The notes: generated by a model from the letters alone, not told the origin. A stretch of DNA of 64,000 nt from Novosphingobium sp. UBA6272 (GCF_002440635.1 NZ_DJUW01000026.1:116176-180175); one strand, 5' to 3'; positions 1 through 8,643 are shown, counted from the first letter of the stretch. Numbers and translations: made by a program.

Positions 1-1444
1 TGCCGTTGGCGTCGATGTCGAACGTGACCTCGATCTGCGGCACGCCGCGGCGCGCGGCCGGAATGCCGACCAGGTCGAACTGGCCCAGCATCTTGTTGTC
101 ACCGGCCATTTCCCGCTCGCCCTGGAACACGCGGATGGTCACCGCCTGCTGGTTGTCCTCGGCGGTCGAGAAGACCTGGCTCTTCTTGGTCGGGATCGTG
201 GTGTTGCGGTCGATCATCCGGGTGAACACGCCGCCCAGCGTCTCGATGCCCAGCGACAGCGGAGTCACGTCGAGCAGCAGCACGTCCTTGACGTCGCCTT
301 GCAGAACGCCTGCCTGGATCGCCGCGCCCATGGCGACGACTTCGTCCGGGTTGACGCCGGTGTGCGGTTCCTTGCCGAAGAATTCCTTCACCACTTCACG
401 CACGCGCGGCATGCGGGTCATCCCGCCGACCAGCACGACATCGTCGATGTCCGAAGCCTTCAGGCCGGCATCGGCCAGCGCCTTCTTCATCGGTTCCTTG
501 GTGCGTTCGATCAGGCCAGCGACCATCTTTTCCAGATCGGCGCGGGTGATCGTTTCGACCAGGTGGAGCGGCGTGGTGGTGCCGCCTTCCATGCGGGCGG
601 TGATGAACGGCAGGTTGATCTCGGTCGAAGCGGTGCTCGACAGTTCGATCTTGGCCTTTTCAGCCGCTTCCTTGAGCCGCTGGAGCGCGAGCTTGTCGGT
701 CCGGAGGTCCATGCCCTCCTTCTTCTTGAACTGTTCAGCCAGCCATTCGACCACCTGGGTGTCGAAGTCTTCACCGCCGAGGAAGGTATCGCCGTTGGTG
801 CTCTTCACTTCGAACACGCCGTCGCCGATTTCGAGGATCGAGACGTCGAAGGTGCCGCCGCCAAGGTCATAGACCGCGATGGTCTTGCCGTCGTTCTTTT
901 CGAGGCCATAGGCCAGCGCCGCCGCAGTCGGCTCGTTGATGATGCGCAGAACTTCAAGGCCGGCGATCTGGCCGGCATCCTTGGTCGCCTGGCGCTGTGC
1001 GTCGTTGAAGTAGGCCGGGACGGTGATGACCGCCTGGGTAACGGTTTCGCCGAGATAGGCCTCAGCGGTTTCCTTCATCTTCTGAAGGATGAATGCGCTG
1101 ATCTGGCTGGGCGAATAGTCTTCGCCGCCGGCCTTGACCCAGGCGTCGCCGTTCTTGCCCTTGACGATGGTATAGGGAACCAGCTCGGTGTCCTTCTTGG
1201 TCACCGGATCGTCAAAGCGGCGGCCGATCAGGCGCTTCACCGCAAAAATCGTGTTGTCGCCGTTGGTCACGGCCTGGCGCTTGGCCGGCTGCCCGATCAG
1301 GCGTTCACCATCCTTGGTGAAGGCAACGATCGAGGGCGTGGTGCGCGCACCTTCGGAATTTTCAATTACCTTGGGCTTGCCGCCGTCCATCACGGCAACG
1401 CAGCTGTTGGTAGTGCCAAGGTCGATACCGATAACTTTAGCCAT
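1..1444 (-). CDS. dnaK: Molecular chaperone DnaK (Hsp70), N-terminal part, cut by left edge
   Basis: ATP-dependent cytosolic Hsp70 that works with DnaJ and GrpE in protein folding and heat-shock control. The first 481 codons are present out of the usual 630 or so, so the whole ATPase domain and the start of the substrate-binding domain are seen; the C-terminal lid lies outside the window. The N-terminus MAKVIGIDLGTTNSC is the phosphate-1 loop typical of DnaK, and the last visible segment (GVPQIEVTFDIDANG) lies in the substrate-binding domain. An RpoH-type promoter lies about 90 nt upstream. GrpE and HrcA are encoded nearby at 4.4-6.0 kb. Confidence 0.97.
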   Translation of the reverse strand, partial: MAKVIGIDLGTTNSCVAVMDGGKPKVIENSEGARTTPSIVAFTKDGERLIGQPAKRQAVTNGDNTIFAVKRLIGRRFDDPVTKKDTELVPYTIVKGKNGDAWVKAGGEDYSPSQISAFILQKMKETAEAYLGETVTQAVITVPAYFNDAQRQATKDAGQIAGLEVLRIINEPTAAALAYGLEKNDGKTIAVYDLGGGTFDVSILEIGDGVFEVKSTNGDTFLGGEDFDTQVVEWLAEQFKKKEGMDLRTDKLALQRLKEAAEKAKIELSSTASTEINLPFITARMEGGTTTPLHLVETITRADLEKMVAGLIERTKEPMKKALADAGLKASDIDDVVLVGGMTRMPRVREVVKEFFGKEPHTGVNPDEVVAMGAAIQAGVLQGDVKDVLLLDVTPLSLGIETLGGVFTRMIDRNTTIPTKKSQVFSTAEDNQQAVTIRVFQGEREMAGDNKMLGQFDLVGIPAARRGVPQIEVTFDIDANG

Positions 1445-1533
1445 TTGAACCCCATCCTTACTCAGACTGGTGACACCGCTTGTTTCGCCTCCCGCAGTTG
1501 CAGCAAGACGGCCCGGCGGCTCTTCAAGGGGCG

Positions 1534-1561
1534 ATATAGGAGTGGTTTTGCTTGGCACAAG
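1534..1561 (-). promoter_or_regulatory. Heat-shock (RpoH/sigma-32) promoter of dnaK
   Basis: Read on the minus strand this is CTTG, 17 nt, CCTATAT, an exact fit to the alphaproteobacterial RpoH pattern CTTG-N17-CYTATNT. The -35 element is at 1558-1561 and the -10 at 1534-1540, leaving an untranslated leader of roughly 80-90 nt before the dnaK ATG at 1444. The element is seen directly; its use by RpoH is inferred from the consensus and the gene it precedes. Confidence 0.75.
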
Positions 1562-1618
1562 GGCAGCGGATGTTTAGCGGTGCGGGCAAATTCACATCCT
1601 GCCGAAAGGACTACGACC

Positions 1619-2134
1619 GTGATCAACGCCCGCCGCTTCGCCCTGCCCCTCGCCGCCGCGCTCTCGCTGGCTGCCCTCGGTGCCTGCGACAGCGGCAAGG
1701 AAGCGGCAAAGCCGGAGGCGACGAAGGCTCCTGAAGGCAAGCCCGGGATCAGCGTGGCCGAAGGCAAGCTGATCCTTCCCGCAGTATCGGGCAATCCCGG
1801 CGCGGCCTATTTCGCGCTCGACAACGAAGGCACAGGCACGGTTTCGATCGCGGCGATCGCGATCGACGGAGTCGGCAAGACCGAAGTCCATCAAACCATT
1901 GGCGGCCAGATGAAGCCGGTCGACCGGATCGACGTCGAAGCCAAGACCGTGATCAAGTTCGAACGCGGCGGGCTGCACGTGATGGCGTTTGAACTGGGCG
2001 ATCAGCTCAAGGCCGGCGAAACCACCGAGATGACCGTGACCTTCGCCGATGGCGACAAGGTATCCGCCCCGCTCAAGATCGAGGCGATGGGCGCCGATGC
2101 GATGGGCGGCATGGATCACGGGGAAAGCCACTGA
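1619..2134 (+). CDS. PCu(A)C-family copper chaperone, lipoprotein
   Basis: Predicted 171-aa periplasmic copper(I) chaperone of the PCu(A)C family (PF04314), which delivers copper to cytochrome oxidase. A signal peptide ends in a lipobox with Cys23 (ALGAC). The family's metal ligands appear as HQTIGGQM and, about 50 residues later, GGLHVMAF; the C-terminus adds a Met/His tail (MGGMDHGESH). The start is taken as GTG 1619 because the sequence GAAAGGA sits about 10 nt upstream and the signal peptide begins there. It is divergent from dnaK and shares its upstream region. No cytochrome oxidase genes are in the window. Confidence 0.85.
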   Translation: MINARRFALPLAAALSLAALGACDSGKEAAKPEATKAPEGKPGISVAEGKLILPAVSGNPGAAYFALDNEGTGTVSIAAIAIDGVGKTEVHQTIGGQMKPVDRIDVEAKTVIKFERGGLHVMAFELGDQLKAGETTEMTVTFADGDKVSAPLKIEAMGADAMGGMDHGESH

Positions 2135-2190
2135 GCGATCTGGCGCACACCTGCCCGGTCGGCGGTGAACGCCCGCTGACCGAGGGAGAG

Positions 2191-2631
2191 GTGGCGCTGG
2201 TCCGCTCGGTCTTCGGCAACGCCATCGATACAAGCCGGGTCACGATCCGGCGGCGGCGGTGGTTCCCGTTTCAACCCCGCAAGGTGACCATGGCCCCGCG
2301 CGGGCACATCCATTTCCACCCTCTGTCAGCAAGTTACTGCGATGATTTCAGTCGGGCAGGCCTGGCGCTGCAAGGCCACTTCATCCACGAAATGGTTCAC
2401 GTCTGGCAGGTCCAGACCCGTGGCCCTTGGTATCTGATCCTGCGCCGTCCGTTCTCGCGCCGCTACGATTACAGCCTCAAACCGGGCTGGATGCTGGAGC
2501 GCTATGGGATCGAACAGCAGGCGGAGATTGTCCGTCACGCCTTCCTGCTGCGCAATGGCGCAAAGATCGCGGGGGTCGAGGGGCGCAAGGCTTATGACAA
2601 ACTGGTGAATTTTAATGGCGCTGGGGATTGA
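2191..2631 (+). CDS. HExxH-motif protein of the sphingomonad 'vgr related' type
   Basis: Small protein with the segment HFIHEMVHVWQ, a HExxH zinc-binding pattern, followed by a basic, aromatic region (WYLILRRPFSRRYDY) and a second acidic segment (YGIEQQAEIVRH) that could supply the third ligand. I recognise it as similar to proteins annotated 'vgr related protein' in sphingomonads; the function is unknown. The start is uncertain. GTG 2191 is the first conventional start, but the frame stays open and looks coding upstream (SDLAHTCPVGGERPLTEGE), overlapping the end of the copper chaperone gene, so the true start may be a rare codon near 2131. Confidence 0.65.
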   Translation: MALVRSVFGNAIDTSRVTIRRRRWFPFQPRKVTMAPRGHIHFHPLSASYCDDFSRAGLALQGHFIHEMVHVWQVQTRGPWYLILRRPFSRRYDYSLKPGWMLERYGIEQQAEIVRHAFLLRNGAKIAGVEGRKAYDKLVNFNGAGD

Positions 2632-2705
2632 GACGACCTCCTCGAACTGGTAACAGTTGAAACCATTACGGGCGGCCCAACCCGCGCCCGGCCAATGGGT
2701 TCTCC

Positions 2706-3866
2706 ATGAAACTGTCTGATTACGGCATGTCGCGCGAGCGCGGCTATCTTGCTGCGTTCGAACTGGACGAAGTCACCCTTCCCGCCGCCTTCCATCCAAT
2801 CGTCGAAGCGGCCGAGCGGCTATCCGGGATCATCTCCACCACCCGCCCGCGCCACTTCCTGGGCAAGCTGCCCGATCCGCGGATCGAGAGCTGGGCCAGG
2901 GAAGCCCCGGAGGAGCAGGTGCGCGCAGCGATGGTGCGCTATTCGTTTCTGGTCCAGACCTATGTCTGGGGTGAGCCCAAAGCGCCGCAGCACCTCCCCG
3001 CCAACCTCGCCCGCCCGATCGTGGCGATTGCCGACCGGCTCGGCCAGGCGCCGCTGCTGCCCTATTCGGGCTATGTGCTCGACAACTGGGCCCGGCTCGA
3101 CAAGTCGGCCCCGCTCAGCCTCGACAATGTCCGGATGGTCCAGAACTTCGCCGGGGGCGAGGACGAGAACTGGTTCGTGCTGATCCATATCGCGATCGAG
3201 CTGGAAGCCGGGGTGCTGCTCGACAATGCCGTGCGCCTGATCGATGCGGTCGCGGCAGGTGATGCGGGTACCTGCGAAGCGCTGCTGCACGAGATGAACG
3301 CGGCCTGGGACAAGATCTACGCCATCTTCTGGCGGATGCCCGAGCATTGCGACCCCTATGTCTACTTCAACCGCGTGCGCCCGTGGATCCACGGCTGGGC
3401 CAACAACCCAGCGCTGGGCGGCGGGCTGGTTTACGAAGGGGTGGACAAGTACGCGGGCAAGCCGATGGCCTTCCGGGGCCAGACCGGCTCGCAAAGCTCG
3501 ATCGTTCCGGCGATGGACGCGCTGTTCGGGGTGGCTCACAGCGACGATCCGTTAAAGAGCTTCCTCGACGAGCTGCACCACTACCGCCCGGTCCCGCATC
3601 GCCGCTTCATCGAGGACATCGCCGCGCGTTCGACCCTGCGCCAGTTTGTCACCGAAGCGGGTTCAGCCAGCCTGACGGACGCGTTCAATGCCAACCTCGA
3701 ACAAGTCGCCCGCTTCCGCACCCGGCACCTCGAATATGCCGCCAGCTACATCAACAAGCAGGCCTCGGCCCTGCCCGGCAATGACCCTGACGTCGGCACG
3801 GGGGGGACGCCGTTCATGAAGTACCTGAAGAAGCACAGGGATGAGAACGCGGCGCAGGTGATCTGA
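2706..3866 (+). CDS. Indoleamine 2,3-dioxygenase
   Basis: 386-aa heme enzyme of the IDO family, which opens the indole ring of tryptophan or related indoles to give N-formylkynurenine-type products. Diagnostic segments are FRGQTGSQSSIVPAMDALFG (distal-side loop), HRRFI, the proximal heme ligand His341 in RTRHLEY, and the C-terminal GTGGTPFMKYLKKHRDE. The length matches bacterial IDO proteins. The start ATG has no strong ribosome site. No kynureninase or formamidase gene is adjacent, so the pathway cannot be read from context. Confidence 0.93.
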   Translation: MKLSDYGMSRERGYLAAFELDEVTLPAAFHPIVEAAERLSGIISTTRPRHFLGKLPDPRIESWAREAPEEQVRAAMVRYSFLVQTYVWGEPKAPQHLPANLARPIVAIADRLGQAPLLPYSGYVLDNWARLDKSAPLSLDNVRMVQNFAGGEDENWFVLIHIAIELEAGVLLDNAVRLIDAVAAGDAGTCEALLHEMNAAWDKIYAIFWRMPEHCDPYVYFNRVRPWIHGWANNPALGGGLVYEGVDKYAGKPMAFRGQTGSQSSIVPAMDALFGVAHSDDPLKSFLDELHHYRPVPHRRFIEDIAARSTLRQFVTEAGSASLTDAFNANLEQVARFRTRHLEYAASYINKQASALPGNDPDVGTGGTPFMKYLKKHRDENAAQVI

Positions 3867-3905
3867 ATTTGTGATTTTTTAGCGCCACGGTAGTAAAGGA
3901 GCGAG

Positions 3906-4403
3906 ATGAACCTAGTCTCCGATACCGTGGCCAAAAGTCCAAATCCGCCCAAGACTGAGGCCTATGCAAAGGTCCGCAGTCAGTGTGTCGATTCGTTTGC
4001 GAGATTAGAATTATCTATTATCACGCTCTGCGGGCGGACGGAGTTGAAGTTCGCCAGTCGGGCGCTGGTTGGCCAGAGAGTTAAGAAGCTTCGCGAACCT
4101 GGCACTATAGAATTGTTCGACAAGAATGATCAAGCTGCCACCGCCCGGCTTCTTGAAAAGGCAGAAAGTTTACTGCGAGAACGAACCGACATCGTTCATG
4201 CCGAAATGCTCATCGCTCACACCGACGGGGAAACGATGGCCATTTTCCGAAACTCGGCAGATTTGGTGGATGGTAGGCCCGAAGCGAGGATATATTCCCT
4301 AAAGTCACTGCGCGCTCTAGCCGACGACGTCAGCAACGTTGCTGGTGAAATCAACCGTCTACTTGCAGGAGCCGCGCCGACCGCACAATCCAAAGCTTCT
4401 TAA
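3906..4403 (+). CDS. Orphan hypothetical protein with an R-x4-H (HEPN-like) motif
   Basis: 165 aa, not recognised as a named family. The gene is visibly richer in A and T than its neighbours and uses codons they avoid (tta, ata, aga), which suggests recent acquisition. The protein is predicted helical. The segment RERTDIVHAEM contains Arg93-x4-His98 with an Asp between, the spacing seen in the HEPN superfamily, whose members include toxin and anti-phage ribonucleases. No nucleotidyltransferase partner is next door. AAGGAGCG precedes the ATG. Its stop overlaps the grpE stop by 4 nt in convergent orientation. Confidence 0.6.
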   Translation: MNLVSDTVAKSPNPPKTEAYAKVRSQCVDSFARLELSIITLCGRTELKFASRALVGQRVKKLREPGTIELFDKNDQAATARLLEKAESLLRERTDIVHAEMLIAHTDGETMAIFRNSADLVDGRPEARIYSLKSLRALADDVSNVAGEINRLLAGAAPTAQSKAS

Positions 4404-4975
4404 TCCGGCTTCTTCGCCACAGCTACCATCGCCGGCCGCAGCAGGCGGTCCTTGATCATGTAGCCGGCTTGCAGTTCCTGCAGTACGGTACCGGGGGCGG
4501 CATCGGCGCTGGGGACTTCGAGCATGGCCTGATGCTGGTTGGGATCGAGCGGCAGGCCGGTGGCGGCGATCCGGCTGATGCCGTGGAGGCCGAAGACCTT
4601 GTCGATCTCGCGCGCGGTGGCTTCGATCCCGGCGACCAGGCTTTTCAGCCGCTCATCCTCGCGCAATTCCTGGGGAACCGCGTCGAGCGCGCGGGCAAGA
4701 TTGTCGGCCACGCTCAGCATATCGCGGGCAAAGCCGGTTGCGGCATAGGCGCGGGTATCGGCAATGTCCTTTTCCAGACGGCGGCGCACGTTCTGGGTTT
4801 CGGCCTTGGCGTAAAGGACTTCCTGCTTGGCCGCATCCAGATCCTCGCGCAGCCGGTCGAGCGCCTCGCCCAGCTTGTCGGTTTCCTTTTCCAGCAATTC
4901 TTCAGGCACGCCGGCCAGTTCGGCTTCCACCGCCGGGTCGCCCTGCGGTTGCTTTTCGTCGCTCATCTTGTCCAA
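4400..4975 (-). CDS. grpE: Nucleotide exchange factor GrpE
   Basis: 191-aa GrpE, which releases ADP from DnaK. It has a charged N-terminus, a long coiled coil (about residues 30-85, with VLYAKAETQNVRRRLEKDI) and the C-terminal beta domain with LDPNQHQAMLEV and GYMIKDRLLRPAMVAVAKK. Two in-frame ATG codons (4975 and 4966) compete for the start; MSDEK at 4966 is equally plausible. It lies 9 nt downstream of hrcA, so the two form an hrcA-grpE operon. Confidence 0.96.
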   Translation of the reverse strand: MDKMSDEKQPQGDPAVEAELAGVPEELLEKETDKLGEALDRLREDLDAAKQEVLYAKAETQNVRRRLEKDIADTRAYAATGFARDMLSVADNLARALDAVPQELREDERLKSLVAGIEATAREIDKVFGLHGISRIAATGLPLDPNQHQAMLEVPSADAAPGTVLQELQAGYMIKDRLLRPAMVAVAKKPD

Positions 4976-4984
4976 AAACCTGTC

Positions 4985-6028
4985 TTAACCGATCAACTTG
5001 CCCAGCGATTGGGCCGTGAAATCCACCATGGGGACTAGCCGCGCATAATTCAACCGTGTGGGGCCGATTACACCCACCACGCCGACCACCCGGCCATCGC
5101 GGTCGCGATAGGGCGAGGCGATCACCGAAGAGCCCGAAAGCGCGAACAAGCGGTTCTCCGCGCCGATGAAAATCCGCGTCGCTTCGGCATCGCGGGCGGA
5201 ATCGAGCAGTTCGGCGATCGACTGCTTGTTCTCAAGATCGTCAAGCAGCAGGCGGACGCGTTCAAGGTCGGTCAGCGCGGTTTCATCAAGCAGGTTTGCC
5301 TGCCCGCGGACGATCAGCACTGGGCGGCTCATCGCGTCGGCGCTCCACACCGCCAGCCCGCGTTCGACCAGATCGCGGCTGGCCGTGTCGAGCGCGCTCT
5401 GGCCCGAGGCAATCTCGGTCCGGATCGCCTGCACCGCTTCTGGCAGGGTTCGCCCGCCAAGGTGCGCCGAGATATAGTTCGAAGCCTGTTCCAGCGCCGA
5501 GGCCGGCACGCCGGGGGGCAGCATCACCACCCGGTTCTCAACTGCGCCGTCGGTCCCAACCAGCACCGCCAGCGCCCGGTCAGTCGCCAGCGGGACCAGT
5601 TGAAGATGGGCCAGGCGCTGCTCGCGGCGCGGCACCATCACTACTCCGGCGGCGGAGGAGATGCTCGACAGCAGCGCCGAGGTTGCTTCCAGCGCGGCCT
5701 CGATCGGGCCGGGCTTGGTCACGCTGCGTTCGATCGCCGCGCGTTCCTCCAGCGACGGCTCGGCCACCTGCATGATCCCGTCGACAAACAGCCGCAGCCC
5801 CTGGTCGGTCGGCAAGCGTCCCGCCGAGGTATGCGGCGCGGCCAGCAGGCCAAGCCCTTCCAGCTCGTGCAGCACCGACCGGATCGAGGCCGGTGAAAGA
5901 TTGAGCGCCCCCGCCCCGGCCAGCGTCTTCGATCCCACCGCCTGCCCGGTCGACAGATAGCCTTCCACCACCAGGCGAAAAATTTCCCGGGCGCGGTCGG
6001 TCAGATCGGTGATCGGCGGTGTGGTCAT
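4985..6028 (-). CDS. hrcA: Heat-inducible transcription repressor HrcA
   Basis: 347-aa repressor of class I heat-shock genes, which binds CIRCE operators with help from GroEL. It shows the N-terminal winged helix (TDRAREIFRLVVEGYLSTGQ, VGSKTLA, SPASIRSVLHELEGLGLL, HTSAGRLPT) and the C-terminal GAF-like domain ending in GVVGVIGPTRLNYARLVPMVDF. The ATG at 6028 gives the canonical N-terminus; the frame is open further upstream but that part is not HrcA-like. No CIRCE repeat was found beside hrcA or dnaK, so its targets (usually groESL) are probably elsewhere. Confidence 0.96.
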   Translation of the reverse strand: MTTPPITDLTDRAREIFRLVVEGYLSTGQAVGSKTLAGAGALNLSPASIRSVLHELEGLGLLAAPHTSAGRLPTDQGLRLFVDGIMQVAEPSLEERAAIERSVTKPGPIEAALEATSALLSSISSAAGVVMVPRREQRLAHLQLVPLATDRALAVLVGTDGAVENRVVMLPPGVPASALEQASNYISAHLGGRTLPEAVQAIRTEIASGQSALDTASRDLVERGLAVWSADAMSRPVLIVRGQANLLDETALTDLERVRLLLDDLENKQSIAELLDSARDAEATRIFIGAENRLFALSGSSVIASPYRDRDGRVVGVVGVIGPTRLNYARLVPMVDFTAQSLGKLIG

Positions 6029-6109
6029 GAGCGGCCAATTTAGACTGCCCACTTGCGGGCTCAACCCCAATGCGCCTAACGCTCCGGGAAATCTAGCAAA
6101 GGAATTCCC

Positions 6110-6823
6110 ATGCGACCTTCCGGCCGCGCGCCCGACGAGATGCGCGCTATCAGCTTCGAACCGCATTATACCAAGCATGCCGAAGGGTCGGTGCTGGTCT
6201 CTTTCGGACACACCAAGGTGATCTGCACCGCCTCCGTTGAAGAGCGCCTGCCGCCGTGGCTACGCGGCAAGGGCGAAGGTTGGGTTACGGCGGAATATTC
6301 GATGTTACCGCGCGCTACCCATACCCGTGGTTCACGCGAGGCGGCCAAGGGCAAGCAGAGCGGGCGGACGCAGGAAATCCAGCGGTTGATCGGACGCTCC
6401 TTGCGCGCGGTCACCGATCTCAAGAAGCTGGGCGAGCGCCAGATCACGCTCGATTGCGACGTGATCCAGGCCGATGGCGGAACCCGCACGGCGGCGATTT
6501 CCGGCGCCTGGGTCGCGCTGCGGATCGCGGTGGCCAAGCTGATGCTCGACGGCGCGATCAAGGAAGACCCGCTGACCCGCAAGGTTGCGGCAGTCAGCTG
6601 CGGGATCTTCCAGGGCAATCCGGTGCTCGACCTCGATTATGACGAAGACAGCGCGGCCGATGCCGATGCCAACTTCGTGCTGATCGAAGGCGGCCAGATC
6701 GCCGAGGTCCAGGCCACTGCCGAAGGCGCGACCTATGACGAGGAAGCCCTGCTCCGCCTGCTCCGCCTCGCCCGGATCGGCTGCGACCGGATCTTCGCGG
6801 CGCAGGCAGACGCGGTGAAGTGA
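6110..6823 (+). CDS. rph: Ribonuclease PH
   Basis: 237-aa phosphorolytic 3'-5' exoribonuclease that trims tRNA 3' ends. It begins MRPSGRAPDEMRAISFEP and contains GKGEGWVTAEYSMLPRATHTR, the substrate-binding GRTQEIQRLIGRSLRAV and QADGGTRTAAI, all standard for RNase PH. AAAGGAA precedes the ATG. It is divergent from hrcA with an 81-nt gap, and its stop overlaps the next start, so rph and rdgB are translationally coupled. Confidence 0.97.
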   Translation: MRPSGRAPDEMRAISFEPHYTKHAEGSVLVSFGHTKVICTASVEERLPPWLRGKGEGWVTAEYSMLPRATHTRGSREAAKGKQSGRTQEIQRLIGRSLRAVTDLKKLGERQITLDCDVIQADGGTRTAAISGAWVALRIAVAKLMLDGAIKEDPLTRKVAAVSCGIFQGNPVLDLDYDEDSAADADANFVLIEGGQIAEVQATAEGATYDEEALLRLLRLARIGCDRIFAAQADAVK

Positions 6824-7452
6824 TGCCGCGCCGCCTCGGCTCCGAAACGCTGGTCATCGCCACCCATAACGCAGGCAAGCTAAAGGAAATATCCGCGCTG
6901 CTCGCGCCTTATGGGCTGAATTGCATCTCGGCAGGATCGCTGGGCCTGCCCGAGCCGGCCGAGACCGGAAAGACCTTTGTCGAAAACGCGCTGCTGAAGG
7001 CGCGGGCGGCTTCGGAGAGCTCGGGCCTGCCGGCGCTGGCCGACGATTCGGGGCTGTGCGTCGATGCTCTGGGCGGGCGCCCCGGGGTCTACACTGCCGA
7101 CTGGGCCGAGCGGCAATGGTTCGAAGGACCTGCCGGGCGCGACTGGTACATGGCGATGGGCAAGGTCGAAGGCCTGCTTAGCGAGCTGGGTCCCGATGCG
7201 AACCGCTCCGGCCATTTCGCTTGCGTGTTGGCGATCGCCTGGCCCGATGGCGAAAGCGCGATCTACGAAGGCAAGGTCGCCGGCTCGCTGACCTGGCCGC
7301 CGCGCGGCACTCTGGGTTTCGGCTACGATCCGGTGTTCGTGCCGCAGGGCCGGACCGAGACCTTTGCCGAGATCGATCCCGCCGAGAAGCACAAGATCAG
7401 CCACCGCGCCGACGCCTTCACCAAGCTGGTCGCGGAGCAGTTTGGCGGGTAA
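6823..7452 (+). CDS. rdgB: Non-canonical purine NTP pyrophosphatase (RdgB/HAM1)
   Basis: 209-aa hydrolase that converts dITP, ITP and XTP to monophosphates, cleaning the nucleotide pool. Family signatures are LVIATHNAGKLKEI near the N-terminus, SGLPALADDSGLCVDALGG with the catalytic acidic residues, and GFGYDPVFVP. The ATG at 6823 shares bases with the rph stop. GTG 6820, three nt earlier in the same frame, is an alternative. Confidence 0.96.
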   Translation: MPRRLGSETLVIATHNAGKLKEISALLAPYGLNCISAGSLGLPEPAETGKTFVENALLKARAASESSGLPALADDSGLCVDALGGRPGVYTADWAERQWFEGPAGRDWYMAMGKVEGLLSELGPDANRSGHFACVLAIAWPDGESAIYEGKVAGSLTWPPRGTLGFGYDPVFVPQGRTETFAEIDPAEKHKISHRADAFTKLVAEQFGG

Positions 7453-7461
7453 GCACGGCGC

Positions 7462-8613
7462 ATGGCCCGCGCGCTTTATATCCATTGGCCCTTTTGCCTC
7501 GCAAAGTGCCCCTATTGCGACTTCAACAGCCATGTCCGTGCCGCGGTGGACCACGCCGAATGGCAGGCCGCACTGCTGGCCGACATGCGCCGCGAGCATG
7601 AGCTGGCGGGCGGCGAGCGGCTCGAATCGATCTTCTTCGGCGGTGGCACCCCCAGCCTGATGCCGCCGGCACTGGTCGAAGCCTTGCTGCGCGAGGCCGA
7701 GCGGCTGTGGGGTTTTGCCGAGGGGATCGAGATCACGCTGGAGGGCAATCCCTCCTCGGTCGAGGCCGCCAACTATGCCGCGTTGGCCAGTGCCGGGATC
7801 AACCGGGTGTCACTTGGCCTGCAATCGCTCGACGATGCGGCGCTGCGCTTTCTCGGGCGGCTGCATGACGCCAATGAAGGTCTGAAAGCGCTTGAAGTGG
7901 CCCAGCAGTACTTCGCGCGGGTCTCGTTCGATCTGATCTATGCCCTGCCCGGCCAGTCCCCGGCGCAATGGCAGGCGCAGCTGGCCCGCGCGCTGGGGTT
8001 CGGCACCGGGCATCTCTCGCTCTACCAGCTGACGATCGAGCTCGGCACCAGGTTCGCCACCATGGTCCGCCAGAACGAATTCACCCCGCTCGACGACGAT
8101 GCCGCCGCCGACCTGTTCGAACTGACCCGGCAGCTGACAGAAGCCGCCGGTCTGCCCGCCTACGAGATCAGCAACCATGCCCGCCTGGGCGAGGAAAGCC
8201 GCCATAACCTGACCTACTGGCGCTATCAGGACTATTGCGGGATCGGCCCAGGCGCGCACGGACGGCGCGGCGGGCTGGCGACGGTGCGGCACAAGAAACC
8301 CGAGAACTGGCTGGCTTCTGTCGCGGACAAGGGCGACGGCATGGCTGAGGAACGGCGGCTGTCCGCCGGTGAGCAGGCGTCCGAAGCGCTGCTGATGGGC
8401 CTGCGCTTGCGCGAAGGGGTGGACCTCGATAGCCTCTCCGCCCGGTTCGATTTCAGCGCGGCGCAATTGCTCGATACCGACAAGGTCGGGTTCTATTCCG
8501 CCCAGGGATTGTTGTGGCAGGAACCGGGCAAGCTCGGCGTGACATCTCAAGGCATGCCCTTGCTCGATGCCTTGCTGGGTGAGTTGGTTTCTGCGGAGCT
8601 GGTGGAGGGATGA
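7462..8613 (+). CDS. hemW: Radical SAM heme chaperone HemW
   Basis: 383-aa member of the coproporphyrinogen-III-oxidase-like family, which handles heme transfer rather than oxidase activity. The radical-SAM cluster motif is CLAKCPYC at residues 14-21, and FFGGGTPSLM, LEGNPSSVEA and RVSLGLQSLDD follow as in HemW. The characteristic C-terminal HemN domain has YEISNHARLGEESRHNLTYW. It lies 9 nt after rdgB, in the same conserved order (rph-rdgB-hemW) seen in many Proteobacteria. Confidence 0.95.
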   Translation: MARALYIHWPFCLAKCPYCDFNSHVRAAVDHAEWQAALLADMRREHELAGGERLESIFFGGGTPSLMPPALVEALLREAERLWGFAEGIEITLEGNPSSVEAANYAALASAGINRVSLGLQSLDDAALRFLGRLHDANEGLKALEVAQQYFARVSFDLIYALPGQSPAQWQAQLARALGFGTGHLSLYQLTIELGTRFATMVRQNEFTPLDDDAAADLFELTRQLTEAAGLPAYEISNHARLGEESRHNLTYWRYQDYCGIGPGAHGRRGGLATVRHKKPENWLASVADKGDGMAEERRLSAGEQASEALLMGLRLREGVDLDSLSARFDFSAAQLLDTDKVGFYSAQGLLWQEPGKLGVTSQGMPLLDALLGELVSAELVEG

Positions 8614-8643
8614 TCAGCTCCCCCTCCCATCCTCGCGACCTCC

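Noticed and set aside
6029..6109. CIRCE operator between hrcA and rph
   Set aside because: No TTAGCACTC-N9-GAGTGCTAA or close variant is present there or upstream of dnaK.
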